64,000 nt of DNA from Idiomarina sp. (lineage in GTDB: Bacteria; Pseudomonadota; Gammaproteobacteria; Enterobacterales; Alteromonadaceae), in the NCBI GenBank assembly GCA_020832105.1, contig JAFIFH010000070.1, positions 82,699 to 146,698 on the forward strand, in the 5' to 3' direction. The notes below the pieces were generated by a model. The model did not search any database. It saw only the letters and a program-made list of their open reading frames with translations, and was not told the DNA's origin. This document shows positions 19,323 to 27,717 of this stretch, in pieces. Every line of letters begins with the position of its first letter. The stretch's first letter is position 1. Made by a program: the position numbers and the translations under genes.

Positions 19323-22300
19323 ACGCTTTCCTCAATGGCAGTATCGGTTAACTTCTCGGCGAGTTTTGCGCTCAGTGCGGATACTCGCGGCTGAATACGT
19401 TTTAACTGACCTTTGCCGGGTAAGTCTTTATGTGCCTCAATCAGGTAGCGATGCTTAAACAGCAACAGCACGTCAGATTCCGGGTTCGGAAATGCGCCGA
19501 CCACCTGAATATGGTTGCTGTCACAGGCTGTAAATAGACGCTCGACGTTGTGGTAGGCCAGCGTACCAATCTCATCGATAGGCCAGTGCAGAACCACCTC
19601 GCTGTCGCCACGCAGCAAGCGAGTGAAAGCCAGTAGGAACTTACACAAAATCAGGTAGGCCATGCCGTGGCTGGATGATTCAAGCAGCTGCCGGTCGTTG
19701 CGAATAATCAGCTCTGACCCGCGTTCATTTAAATACAGTTCGAGCTTTAACAGGGATTCAAAGCTGTATTCCTGATCTGCGCGCAATAAATCGGCCACAT
19801 CGGCCAGCCGATCCAGATAGGCGTCAGACGGCAGCAGTTCACCGGATTCGCTCCAGCGCTGGTATAGCTGGCTCAGCTCTTTAAGAGGTTGCCAGAAACC
19901 AAGCTCGTCAACCGTGGACGATATTTTCACCTCCGAACGGTTGATACCTTCCAGCGCTAAATCATCACCCACCACTTCGGTCAGGCGACGGCTGTACTGG
20001 CCGACTTTGCGGTTCACGTCATCAAACACTTTAAAGAAGCTTTGCAGGCCACCACCGATATTGCGGCCTTGCTCAACGATTTGCAGCTGCTGATCATTGA
20101 GAATGTTAAGCAGTTCACCGAGCACTTTAGCTCGCGCAATAATACCGGCACTGTCGGCGAGTGTTGCAAATTCACGGTCGATCATTTGCTCAAAATCAGC
20201 ACTCGCATCACGGCGCAGCAGGGCACTGAAGTTGTCACATTGGTCGCGCAACTGGCGGGCGAAATCCTGATATTGGTTCAGCGTTTCGCATAGTCGCTCA
20301 ATGCGCTCTGCTACATCACCAAAATCCGTCGCCACCGCTTCTACTTTCACATCAGCCGCAAAGTCTTCCTGCTGCATTAAACTCACAAACCGCTGTAATT
20401 GCGTCTCAAGTTCGCTGCAAAGCTTTTGCCGATAGGTTAACTGCCCCTTGAGATCCTTTTCGGCGCTGCGGTAAGTCTCGCGCTGAGCGTGCGTGCGCGC
20501 TTTTAGTTCAGCCAGTTGCTGGGTTAGGTTCTCCAGTGTGGCACGGGCTTGCTGCTCTTCAGTTAGCCACTGGGGCCGCTGTTGGTTCCAGGTACTGCGC
20601 ATAAACTCTTGATACCCTGCGAGTTCATGCTGGCGTTCTTTGACTGTGCTAATCCGCTCGCGAAGTTCAACGATGTCGGACTTCAGAGTCTGCAGTCGTT
20701 GGCTATCAACACCTGCGGCTGCAAGCTCCTGATTAACCTGTTTCTCTAATTCACGGACCTGTTGTTTATTGGTCTCGCGCAGTTCGTCCACCTGCTGTTG
20801 ATACAGCGCCAGATCCTCATCAATGCTGTCCAGTTGCTCCTGAAAGTCTGCTCGATGCTCAAGCTCCAGCGCTTTATAATCATGGCGCAGCCTTTGTACT
20901 GCCTGATCATAGCCGTCACGCTGCACGCGCTCGTCATTCTTGATATCCTCAATGCGTTGGCGATGCGCTTGCTGACGCTGCTTAATCAGGCTTTCATGTT
21001 CACTATGCAAACGCCGCTTTGCTTCCCGCGCGTAATCCAGGTCCTGCTGCGTACGTCGCACCTGCTGGGTAACCTGGCGCACCTGGTCTGCGGCATCCTG
21101 AGCCGCCTGATGCGTTTGATTAAGTTGCTTTTCAGCCTGCTCCTGCTCATCAATCAGCCGCTGATGTGTGTGCCGCGCCTGCTCCAGTCGGGTTTGTACC
21201 TCGACTTCGTCAGCCGCATACCCGGGCTGCTCAATCGCGCTGAGATCCAGAGTGACCCCAAATAACGTCGTCGTTTGCTCGCTTAATGAAGGTGCCAGAT
21301 CGGTGCGTTCAAGCAGAGATTCGGCGACCACTTTACCCAGGCTCTGCTCCCAGCCTGGCTGGTGCTGCCGCAGAAAATGACGCAAACTGCCCTGCACCGG
21401 GTCCAGCTGTCGCTGCAATTGTTGTAGATCCTGCTGCGCCTGATGAACCAGCTGCCGTGCGCGGGTCAGTTGATGGTCGCTATGTTGGCGCTGCTCTTTG
21501 GCCTGTGCGGCAGTACGCTCAACTTTGCGCAACATATCGCTGTGGGTTGCAAGCTGCAACTGAGCGTCATCAATACGTGCGTCAGCCAGTTGCATGGCCT
21601 CGCGCTCTGCCGCAGACAAGGGCGCAATATCCAACTGCGCCTGCAAAGTAGCGCGCTCGCTATGCAAGGTCTGTAAGCGTTGGTGCAAGGCTTCCTGCTG
21701 TTGCTGTTGCGCCTGCCCGAGCTCCTGCTGCAGGCGAGCGAGAGTGTCTGCCTGCTGTTCGCGTAATTGATTCTGCGTGTGTCGCAGACTGTCTGCAGCT
21801 TTTTGATTTTTGCGTTGTAACCGGTCCAGGTTCTCTGCCAACTGGTTTTTACGTTGCTCGATTTTTTGCGCGATGTCTTCATTTTTTTCCATCATCAGCG
21901 CCAGGTGTTGCTGCTTTTCTTCTGCTTCCTGTTGCCATAAATGCAAGGATTTCAGGTTCTGCTCTACCTCTTCAATGCCGCTGTCCACGTACTGCGCCCG
22001 CTTTTGCTCCGCAGCTTTTAAGTTTCTCTCTAACTGTTGATGAGTGCTTTGAGTTTCACTTTTTGCGTCGACCAGTTCACGATGCTGCCGTTCATAGTCC
22101 TGCTCCAACGCCTCCCTTTGCTGACGCAGCTCACTTAACTCTGCTTCCTTGTCGGCGAGCTGAATTTTTAAAGTCTGCTTGTCTTCGTCAATAAGCGGTT
22201 TGAGTTGCCATAACAGGGTTTGCGAGCCGGCCGTATCGGCCATGCGCTGGCCAATTTTCTCAAACTGCTGCTGCAAATCGTCCATCCGCATAAACTGGCG

Positions 22301-23011
22301 CATCTCTTTGATCCAGGCCCTGATTTTTGCCGGTTTAAAACTGAGCTCAGGGCGCTGGTAACCGTCCTCTTCCAGTATGGTGGCCAGCATACTTTTCAAC
22401 GTGTCCATTTTGCCTTCTTTGGCATGTACCGCGCTAACCAGTTTCTCGATATGGCGCAGGCGCTGGTGACCACCCACGAGCGCGTAGCGGCCCGCAAGCT
22501 GACGTAACTTAAGGTTGTCTTTGCGGTTGCTGCGCATCGCACTTAAATCGTTTTGAATAATCGCGCGGTACTCACTGGTGGCACTAATTTTGTGGCTACT
22601 ACTGACGCCAAGGTCACGCAGCCGTTGTGCCCACTGCTGATAACTGACCCCCTGCACCCCGTCCAGCGACTCATCCAGGTAGTGCTCGCTATGATAAGCA
22701 GCATCCACGAAGCGGTAATCAACGCCATCAGCTCGCTTGGTTAACACCACTTGTTTGGGTTGGCCGCCCACCTCGTACTCGTAAATCAGATAGGAGTTTT
22801 GAAAAGGTAGGTAGAAGACATCAAAGCGGTCGCGGGTTTTTGGTACCACTTTGTTCGGTTGCTCACCATAGAACACAGGCACCAGGCGCTGTAACGTGGT
22901 TTTACCCGAAGCATTGGTGCCACAGATATTCGCGTGCCCGGTGAGATCCAGTTCAACCACCCCAGGCAAATGGGTATGGATCAGAATAATACGACTTAAT
23001 TGCGCCATCAT
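19319..23011 (-). CDS. SMC/MukB-like coiled-coil ATPase (DUF3584-like)
   Basis: 1230 aa. An N-terminal ATPase half-head carries Walker A GTNASGKT at residues 31-38 within NICGTNASGKTTLQRLVPVF. A long Gln/Glu/Arg-rich coiled coil follows. A small hinge-like globular segment lies at about 543-620 (LRQHQPGW to LDLSAIEQ), then the returning coil. The C-terminal half-head has a signature-like SSSHGMAYL and Walker B HWPIDEIGTL. This is the architecture of condensins. The N-terminal consensus matches what I know as DUF3584 rather than MukB or canonical SMC. The start may be either Met of the tandem ATGATG (23011 or 23008). The two downstream genes overlap it in series. Chromosome organisation or foreign-DNA restriction are both possible; no TOPRIM (MksG/JetD-like) gene is adjacent. 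Confidence 0.88.
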   Translation of the reverse strand: MMAQLSRIILIHTHLPGVVELDLTGHANICGTNASGKTTLQRLVPVFYGEQPNKVVPKTRDRFDVFYLPFQNSYLIYEYEVGGQPKQVVLTKRADGVDYRFVDAAYHSEHYLDESLDGVQGVSYQQWAQRLRDLGVSSSHKISATSEYRAIIQNDLSAMRSNRKDNLKLRQLAGRYALVGGHQRLRHIEKLVSAVHAKEGKMDTLKSMLATILEEDGYQRPELSFKPAKIRAWIKEMRQFMRMDDLQQQFEKIGQRMADTAGSQTLLWQLKPLIDEDKQTLKIQLADKEAELSELRQQREALEQDYERQHRELVDAKSETQSTHQQLERNLKAAEQKRAQYVDSGIEEVEQNLKSLHLWQQEAEEKQQHLALMMEKNEDIAQKIEQRKNQLAENLDRLQRKNQKAADSLRHTQNQLREQQADTLARLQQELGQAQQQQQEALHQRLQTLHSERATLQAQLDIAPLSAAEREAMQLADARIDDAQLQLATHSDMLRKVERTAAQAKEQRQHSDHQLTRARQLVHQAQQDLQQLQRQLDPVQGSLRHFLRQHQPGWEQSLGKVVAESLLERTDLAPSLSEQTTTLFGVTLDLSAIEQPGYAADEVEVQTRLEQARHTHQRLIDEQEQAEKQLNQTHQAAQDAADQVRQVTQQVRRTQQDLDYAREAKRRLHSEHESLIKQRQQAHRQRIEDIKNDERVQRDGYDQAVQRLRHDYKALELEHRADFQEQLDSIDEDLALYQQQVDELRETNKQQVRELEKQVNQELAAAGVDSQRLQTLKSDIVELRERISTVKERQHELAGYQEFMRSTWNQQRPQWLTEEQQARATLENLTQQLAELKARTHAQRETYRSAEKDLKGQLTYRQKLCSELETQLQRFVSLMQQEDFAADVKVEAVATDFGDVAERIERLCETLNQYQDFARQLRDQCDNFSALLRRDASADFEQMIDREFATLADSAGIIARAKVLGELLNILNDQQLQIVEQGRNIGGGLQSFFKVFDDVNRKVGQYSRRLTEVVGDDLALEGINRSEVKISSTVDELGFWQPLKELSQLYQRWSESGELLPSDAYLDRLADVADLLRADQEYSFESLLKLELYLNERGSELIIRNDRQLLESSSHGMAYLILCKFLLAFTRLLRGDSEVVLHWPIDEIGTLAYHNVERLFTACDSNHIQVVGAFPNPESDVLLLFKHRYLIEAHKDLPGKGQLKRIQPRVSALSAKLAEKLTDTAIEESV

Positions 23012-23121
23012 GAGGTATATTTCGCTAGCAGGTGTCGGCGGCTCAGTAGGCCGGCGATCATAGGTATATAGAACGAATAGTGATTCAGTCTACCTGCAAT
23101 TTTTAGCGAGTAAAAGGCATC
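23008..23121 (-). CDS. Possible 37-residue ORF coupled to the SMC gene
   Basis: A short frame from ATG 23121, preceded by GAAGAGAG, ends with a TGA that overlaps the first ATG of the SMC-like gene (ATGA). It encodes a basic, partly hydrophobic peptide (AFYSLKIAGRLNHYSF, PMIAGLLSRRHLL). The coupling geometry equals the other junctions in this operon. It may be a real leader or coupling peptide, or chance. No family recognised. Confidence 0.25.
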   Translation of the reverse strand, partial: DAFYSLKIAGRLNHYSFYIPMIAGLLSRRHLLAKYTS

Positions 23122-23177
23122 CATGCCGCTCTCTTCATCCTTTAATGCACGTTTACACTTGGCCTCAGCCCGGGTGC

Positions 23178-25520
23178 TTAAAACTGATAGTTGAGCGACA
23201 CCCAAAAACTGCGCGCTCGCTGGGTGGTATTGTAGTCAGGCGCACAGCTATATTCCTGCTCATTATCGGCTAACAGGCAGGTGCGGCTCGACAAATCGTC
23301 ATCCAGCAGATTATTGATTCTTGCGTTTAGCCGCAGCTGCTCATTCACCCGATACTGGGCGCTAAGGTGAAACAACTCGTACGGCTTGTAATAGAGTTCC
23401 TGCACTTCAGGTCCTTGTGGCCCGCTCACATTGGCGGTACCCCGAAAACGCTTGCCACGCACCTCGCTCAGCAATGCGAAACTCAGCTTATCACTGGCCT
23501 GCCAGCGCAAGTTTGCGTTGAACATGTGCTGCGGGGTATTTACCAGCGGTAAACCAGCGTCTGCGCCACTTTTCACTTCGCTGTCGGTATAGGTGTAGTT
23601 AGCGCGTAATGACCAGAGTTCAGTAAATTGATAGCGCCCGGCCAGCTCAAGCCCACGGGTAATCGCCTCATCGACATTCTGGCTTTGCGCAAACCGCTGA
23701 TAGCCAAGCTCAGCCCAGCCTTCTCCAATGTCGACACAACGCTCACCGGCTAAGGCTATTGCACAATTTGGCAAGTCGTCCTGACGGATAATTTTGTCGT
23801 CAAACTGATTATAAAAGACGGTGGCATTGGCGTTAAAATTGAAGCCATTGTCGTAGTAGGTCGCAACTTCATAGTTAACACTGGTTTCTGGCTGTAAATC
23901 CGGGGAGCCCACCATCGGAGACACGCCCTGACCACCAAAACCGACAATGCCCGGGAATAATTGGTTAGGCTGCGGTGTTTTATAACCGGTACTGACACCG
24001 CCTTTAAAGGTCCAGTCTGCGCCAGCACGCTGGGTCAGGTACACACGCGGGCTCACCTGATTGCCAAACACCTGGTGGTCGTCATAACGCAGGCCGTAGG
24101 TAAAGGTTAGATCAGGGGTTAAGTCCCAGTTATCTTCACCAAACACTGCCCATTGCTGATGCCGTTGCACGACGCCCTCGTTATACCCCTCGCCATACAT
24201 GCCAAACACACCGTCTTCCATATCCGCATCAAAGTACTGCGCGCCGACAACAAAGAAGTGATTGCCAATATTATGTTCCAGTTTGCTATCAATAATCAGG
24301 TTTTCAATATCCAGGGTGCGCAGTTGACGCGGTAGAAATTCAGACTCCAGTTGGGCACGAATGGCGCTGGTCAACTCTGGCCGCGCATTGCCTTGCTCAG
24401 CCACTGCCAGATCCCAAATGGCCTGCACCCGGGTGCGTTCTGCCAAGGTCAGTGGCAGCGAACGACCAAGGTTACTGCTGCGGCTGTGGGTTATTTGTGT
24501 GGTGGTGGTGCCAAAGTCCCAACGGCCAGTATGAGCAAGGACCAACTGCTCACGCTCAACCCGCTGCATGGGTGTGTAACCGACACGCGGTTGAACCTGA
24601 CCATTGGTGGCACGCCAAAGGCTGTCGGCAGCATCAAGGGTACCCACCTGGCCATCACGGTTGTCGTAGCGCTGCTGAGCGATGTCAAAGGACACACTGA
24701 GGTCATGCTGATGGTGTGGGGTATACTGTAAGTTAACCCCGGTGGTGTAGTTTTTCGCCGCTACAATCTTACGATCCCCAAAACTACCACTATCATTCCA
24801 GGTACTGCCATCAGGTAAAGGCAACTCGTCGGCAAAGCTCGGCTCACTATCACCCCGGGTGAACAGACTGCCATATACACTCATCGACAAGCGGTCAGTG
24901 ATAAGTGGACCGGTTAAGTACACTTCCAGATTACTGTCATCGCCGTACTGGGAATCAGTTTGCATGGTGGCACTTGTGGTCACACTGCCATGCCAGGTTT
25001 CCATGTTGGTCCGGGTAATAATATTGACCACCCCGCCAATGGCATCAGCCCCATACAGTGTCGACATTGGGCCACGGACAACTTCAATGCGCTCAATGGC
25101 TTCTATAGGCGGCATGTACATAAACTGACTGTTACCGAAATTATTCGGACCGATATTACCGATGTCACTTTGCCGGCGTCCATTGATCAGAATCAATGTG
25201 TAGTCTGCGGGTAAACCACGCATGGTAATACTGATATTGCCATTCTTGTCTTGTCCAGCTCCGACATCAATACCTTCAAGGTCACGCAGTGCATCGGCTA
25301 ACCCTGCATAGGGGCGATTCTGTAATTCATCCCGGGTAATCACCGACACACTGGCAGGCGCATCAGTTAATTTTTGCTGAAAGCCGGACGCCGTCACCAC
25401 CATCACTTCCATACGTGCCAATTCTTCTTCGCTAAACGGTGAGACAGCGTGAGCGGTCAGAGAGGTGCTAAAAACGAGCGCGATACTGACACTAAGAGCC
25501 GAAGGGCGGAACTTAAACAT
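23178..25520 (-). CDS. TonB-dependent siderophore/metal receptor
   Basis: 780 aa. The signal peptide ends SLTAHA, followed by a TonB-box-like MEVMVVTASG and a plug domain (about 45-160) with APASVSVITRDEL, RGLPADYTLILINGRRQ and GPMSTLYGADAIGGVVNIITR, typical of the FepA/CirA/BtuB group. The barrel ends WVSLNYQF. A Fur box lies 57 bases upstream of its start, shared with the divergent PepSY/flavoprotein operon, so iron control is likely. The ligand (catecholate siderophore, haem or other) cannot be told. ATG 25520 follows AGGAGTTCTC. Confidence 0.94.
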   Translation of the reverse strand: MFKFRPSALSVSIALVFSTSLTAHAVSPFSEEELARMEVMVVTASGFQQKLTDAPASVSVITRDELQNRPYAGLADALRDLEGIDVGAGQDKNGNISITMRGLPADYTLILINGRRQSDIGNIGPNNFGNSQFMYMPPIEAIERIEVVRGPMSTLYGADAIGGVVNIITRTNMETWHGSVTTSATMQTDSQYGDDSNLEVYLTGPLITDRLSMSVYGSLFTRGDSEPSFADELPLPDGSTWNDSGSFGDRKIVAAKNYTTGVNLQYTPHHQHDLSVSFDIAQQRYDNRDGQVGTLDAADSLWRATNGQVQPRVGYTPMQRVEREQLVLAHTGRWDFGTTTTQITHSRSSNLGRSLPLTLAERTRVQAIWDLAVAEQGNARPELTSAIRAQLESEFLPRQLRTLDIENLIIDSKLEHNIGNHFFVVGAQYFDADMEDGVFGMYGEGYNEGVVQRHQQWAVFGEDNWDLTPDLTFTYGLRYDDHQVFGNQVSPRVYLTQRAGADWTFKGGVSTGYKTPQPNQLFPGIVGFGGQGVSPMVGSPDLQPETSVNYEVATYYDNGFNFNANATVFYNQFDDKIIRQDDLPNCAIALAGERCVDIGEGWAELGYQRFAQSQNVDEAITRGLELAGRYQFTELWSLRANYTYTDSEVKSGADAGLPLVNTPQHMFNANLRWQASDKLSFALLSEVRGKRFRGTANVSGPQGPEVQELYYKPYELFHLSAQYRVNEQLRLNARINNLLDDDLSSRTCLLADNEQEYSCAPDYNTTQRARSFWVSLNYQF

Positions 25521-25576
25521 GAGAACTCCTACTTGGTGATAAATGCTTCAAAAAGAAACTGAAAAAACTTGTTGCG

Positions 25577-25595
25577 AATGATAACGCTTCTCATT
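25577..25595. promoter_or_regulatory. Fur box between divergent TonB receptor and PepSY operon
   Basis: AATGATAACGCTTCTCATT is an imperfect palindrome that matches the Fur 7-1-7 core TGATAATnATTATCA at 12 of 14 non-N positions by eye, allowing T/C and A/C swaps at three sites. It lies in the 123-base gap between two divergent genes whose products suit iron uptake. Iron-responsive repression of both directions is inferred. Confidence 0.7.
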
Positions 25596-25643
25596 AAGAT
25601 CGCAATATGTTTTTGAGAACTATTTTCATTTAGGAGTTTTAAG

Positions 25644-26255
25644 GTGGGTTCTGTACGCCAATGGCATTGGGTAAGTTCTGCAGTTTGTCTTGCTGGGCTG
25701 CTGCTTTTTGCAATAACGGGCATTACGTTAAATCATGCCGGTCTGCTTGAAGGTCATATACGCACGGTCACCGTAGAAGCACCCTTACCAAGCGAAGTGG
25801 CGGACGCGCTAAACGAATACCTGGCAGGTGACTTTGACAACGCTAAAGAGCGCGCTGAACTGCCGAACGTAGTCAGTCAATTTATCCATACCAGTAGCGG
25901 AGAGCGATTGAGCCGGCACATTCGCCAGGCCCAGGTCACTGACATAGATATCTATATGAGTTTGCCGCGCGCAGGCGGAGACGCTTGGCTGGTGATAGAT
26001 GCAGACGCAGCTGAGCTGCTTTACGAGCGAACTGACCGCGGGTTTATTGCCTACCTGAATGACTTACATAAAGGCCGTCATACCGGTCTTGCCTGGTCGC
26101 TATTCATGGACGCCATAGCCCTGAGCTGCGTGGTGTTCGCACTCACCGGGTTATGGCTATTGATCCGCCAGCAACGACAACGCCCGCTGACCTGGGCATT
26201 AACCACCCTTGGCCTGTTAATTCCGGTATTGATCATGCTGTTGCATGCCAATTAA
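25644..26255 (+). CDS. PepSY-associated transmembrane protein
   Basis: 203 aa from GTG 25644, which has AGGAG eight bases upstream. Membrane segments lie at about 10-27 (VCLAGLLLFAITGITLNH), 150-172 (LFMDAIALSCVVFALTGLWLLI) and 180-200. A periplasmic PepSY-like segment lies between them, including DAWLVIDADAAELLYE and FIAYLNDLHKGRHTG. The conserved histidines (NHAG, DLHKGRHTG) fit the PepSY-TM family, often associated with ferric-siderophore or haem reduction. It is the first gene of the operon downstream of the Fur box. Probably the membrane electron-transfer partner of the flavoprotein at 27718. Confidence 0.85.
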   Translation: MGSVRQWHWVSSAVCLAGLLLFAITGITLNHAGLLEGHIRTVTVEAPLPSEVADALNEYLAGDFDNAKERAELPNVVSQFIHTSSGERLSRHIRQAQVTDIDIYMSLPRAGGDAWLVIDADAAELLYERTDRGFIAYLNDLHKGRHTGLAWSLFMDAIALSCVVFALTGLWLLIRQQRQRPLTWALTTLGLLIPVLIMLLHAN

Positions 26256-26301
26256 CCGCCTGATAGCCACTTTGTATTCATAACTAACGGAGTTTATTTC
26301 A

Positions 26302-26847
26302 ATGCTCAGCGATAACTTAACAGCCCTTTCAACGCTGCGTGGTGCTTTCATTTTTGCCAGTTTGATTGGTCTCAGTGTACCCGTCTCAGCCTCCACTGCC
26401 CCGGCGATCAGTATCGAGATCCCCCGTTTGCAAGTCGCTGAATACCACCGGCCTTATATAGCGGTATGGCTGAGTGACGCAAGCCAACAGCGCATCGCTG
26501 ATATCGCGGTGTGGTATGACGTCGCCATGGCGCGGGATGAAGGCAGCAAGTGGCTGCCGGATCTTCGTCAATGGTGGCGTCGCAGCGGGCGTTCCTTGAC
26601 CTTGCCGGTAGATGGCGTCAGTGGCGCCACCCGTCCAGTGGGCACCCACCACATTGACATGCCCCAGCACATCTTAGACCAGCTGGAACCAGGCGATTAT
26701 ATTGTTCATATCGAAGCGGCCCGTGAAGTAGGTGGCCGTGAGCATTTGCAGCTTAAGTTCTCAGTCAATACCCAAGGTGCATTCAAAATTAACCATTCAA
26801 CCCTACAGGGCGAACACGAACTAGGGCGTGTGACCCTTAGCCTTTAA
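26302..26847 (+). CDS. Periplasmic DUF2271 protein
   Basis: 181 aa. A signal peptide ends SVPVSA or so. The mature domain reads IEIPRLQVAEYHRPYIAVWL ... QWWRRSGRS ... VDGVSGATRPVG, the pattern of DUF2271, a small periplasmic beta-sandwich domain of unknown function found next to PepSY and flavoprotein genes. Second gene of the operon, 46 bases after PepSY-TM and 30 before the DUF4198 gene. Possibly holds a metal or flavin during periplasmic iron reduction, but that is inference. Confidence 0.8.
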   Translation: MLSDNLTALSTLRGAFIFASLIGLSVPVSASTAPAISIEIPRLQVAEYHRPYIAVWLSDASQQRIADIAVWYDVAMARDEGSKWLPDLRQWWRRSGRSLTLPVDGVSGATRPVGTHHIDMPQHILDQLEPGDYIVHIEAAREVGGREHLQLKFSVNTQGAFKINHSTLQGEHELGRVTLSL

Positions 26848-26877
26848 ACCATCTAAACACCCATGTAAGGATTCACG

Positions 26878-27717
26878 ATGAAAGCAACAAAAATGACCAC
26901 TGCAGCCCTCCTTTCCGCGGTTGTATTCGCAAGTCTGAGTAGTACGCCTGCCCACGCCCACCGTGCCTGGATCTTACCTCAGGTCACTGTGGTTGCCGGT
27001 GACGAGCCTATGGTGAGTCTCGAGGCGGCTATTTCTAATGATATTTTTGTCGCCGATTACCGGCCCTTTAATGCACAGTCTCTGCTGGCTTATGACCATG
27101 CGGGTCAGCCCATCGATTTAGAGAATGTGCATAGTGGTCGGTTTCGTACCTTGGCTGATTTACCGTTAACCACACCAGGTACGTATCGGGTGGTATCTGC
27201 AAGCGCTGGTCTCAACGCACGTTGGGTTGAGGCAGACGGTACCCGCGGCGGATTCCCAGGCCGCGGTCAAGGGTTTGATGACGATGCCCTCATGGATGCT
27301 ATCCCAGAGCATGCAGACAACGTGCAAATCAGTCAGGTCTCTCGGCGTATCGAGACCTTTATCACCCATGGTGCCCCTCGTTTCGATGTCATTGAACCCA
27401 CCGGTCGCGGATTAGAGATGCGCTATGTCACCCACCCTAACGACTTATTCAGCGGCGAAACTGCATACTTTCAACTCCTTATCGATGGTGAGCCTGCTGC
27501 ACATACCAATGTCACCTTGATTAAAGACGGCATGCGCTACCGCAACCAACAACAAGACCTGACTATTACCAGCAATAGCAACGGCGAGTTGCAGATTCCT
27601 TTTGCTGAACCGGGCATGTACTGGCTGGAGGCACGTTACGAGGACGAACAAGCACAGCCACCGGCAACCAAGCGCAGTGGTAGTTACGTTGTAACCCTGG
27701 AGGTTTTGCCGGAGTAA
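26878..27717 (+). CDS. Periplasmic DUF4198 protein
   Basis: 279 aa. A clear signal peptide ends PAHA and the mature protein starts HRAWILPQ, the hallmark of DUF4198. Two beta-sandwich-like halves follow; the second resembles a carboxypeptidase-regulatory or Cna-like fold (LIDGEPAAHTNVTLIKDG, NGELQIPFAEPGMYWLEARYED). DUF4198 proteins are often linked to metal uptake (NikM/CbiN-like context) in proteobacteria. ATG 26878. The next gene begins directly after its stop, so the two are co-translated. Confidence 0.85.
   Translation: MKATKMTTAALLSAVVFASLSSTPAHAHRAWILPQVTVVAGDEPMVSLEAAISNDIFVADYRPFNAQSLLAYDHAGQPIDLENVHSGRFRTLADLPLTTPGTYRVVSASAGLNARWVEADGTRGGFPGRGQGFDDDALMDAIPEHADNVQISQVSRRIETFITHGAPRFDVIEPTGRGLEMRYVTHPNDLFSGETAYFQLLIDGEPAAHTNVTLIKDGMRYRNQQQDLTITSNSNGELQIPFAEPGMYWLEARYEDEQAQPPATKRSGSYVVTLEVLPE

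Noticed and set aside
20762..21265. 167-codon plus-strand frame opposite the SMC-like gene
   Set aside because: Leucine-rich frame produced by the reverse complement of the Gln/Glu-rich coiled coil; not a separate gene.
17422..23011. Labelling the SMC operon as Wadjet (JetABCD) or canonical MukBEF
   Set aside because: No TOPRIM gene, reversed gene order, and the N-terminal consensus looks DUF3584-like; left as MukB/SMC-like.
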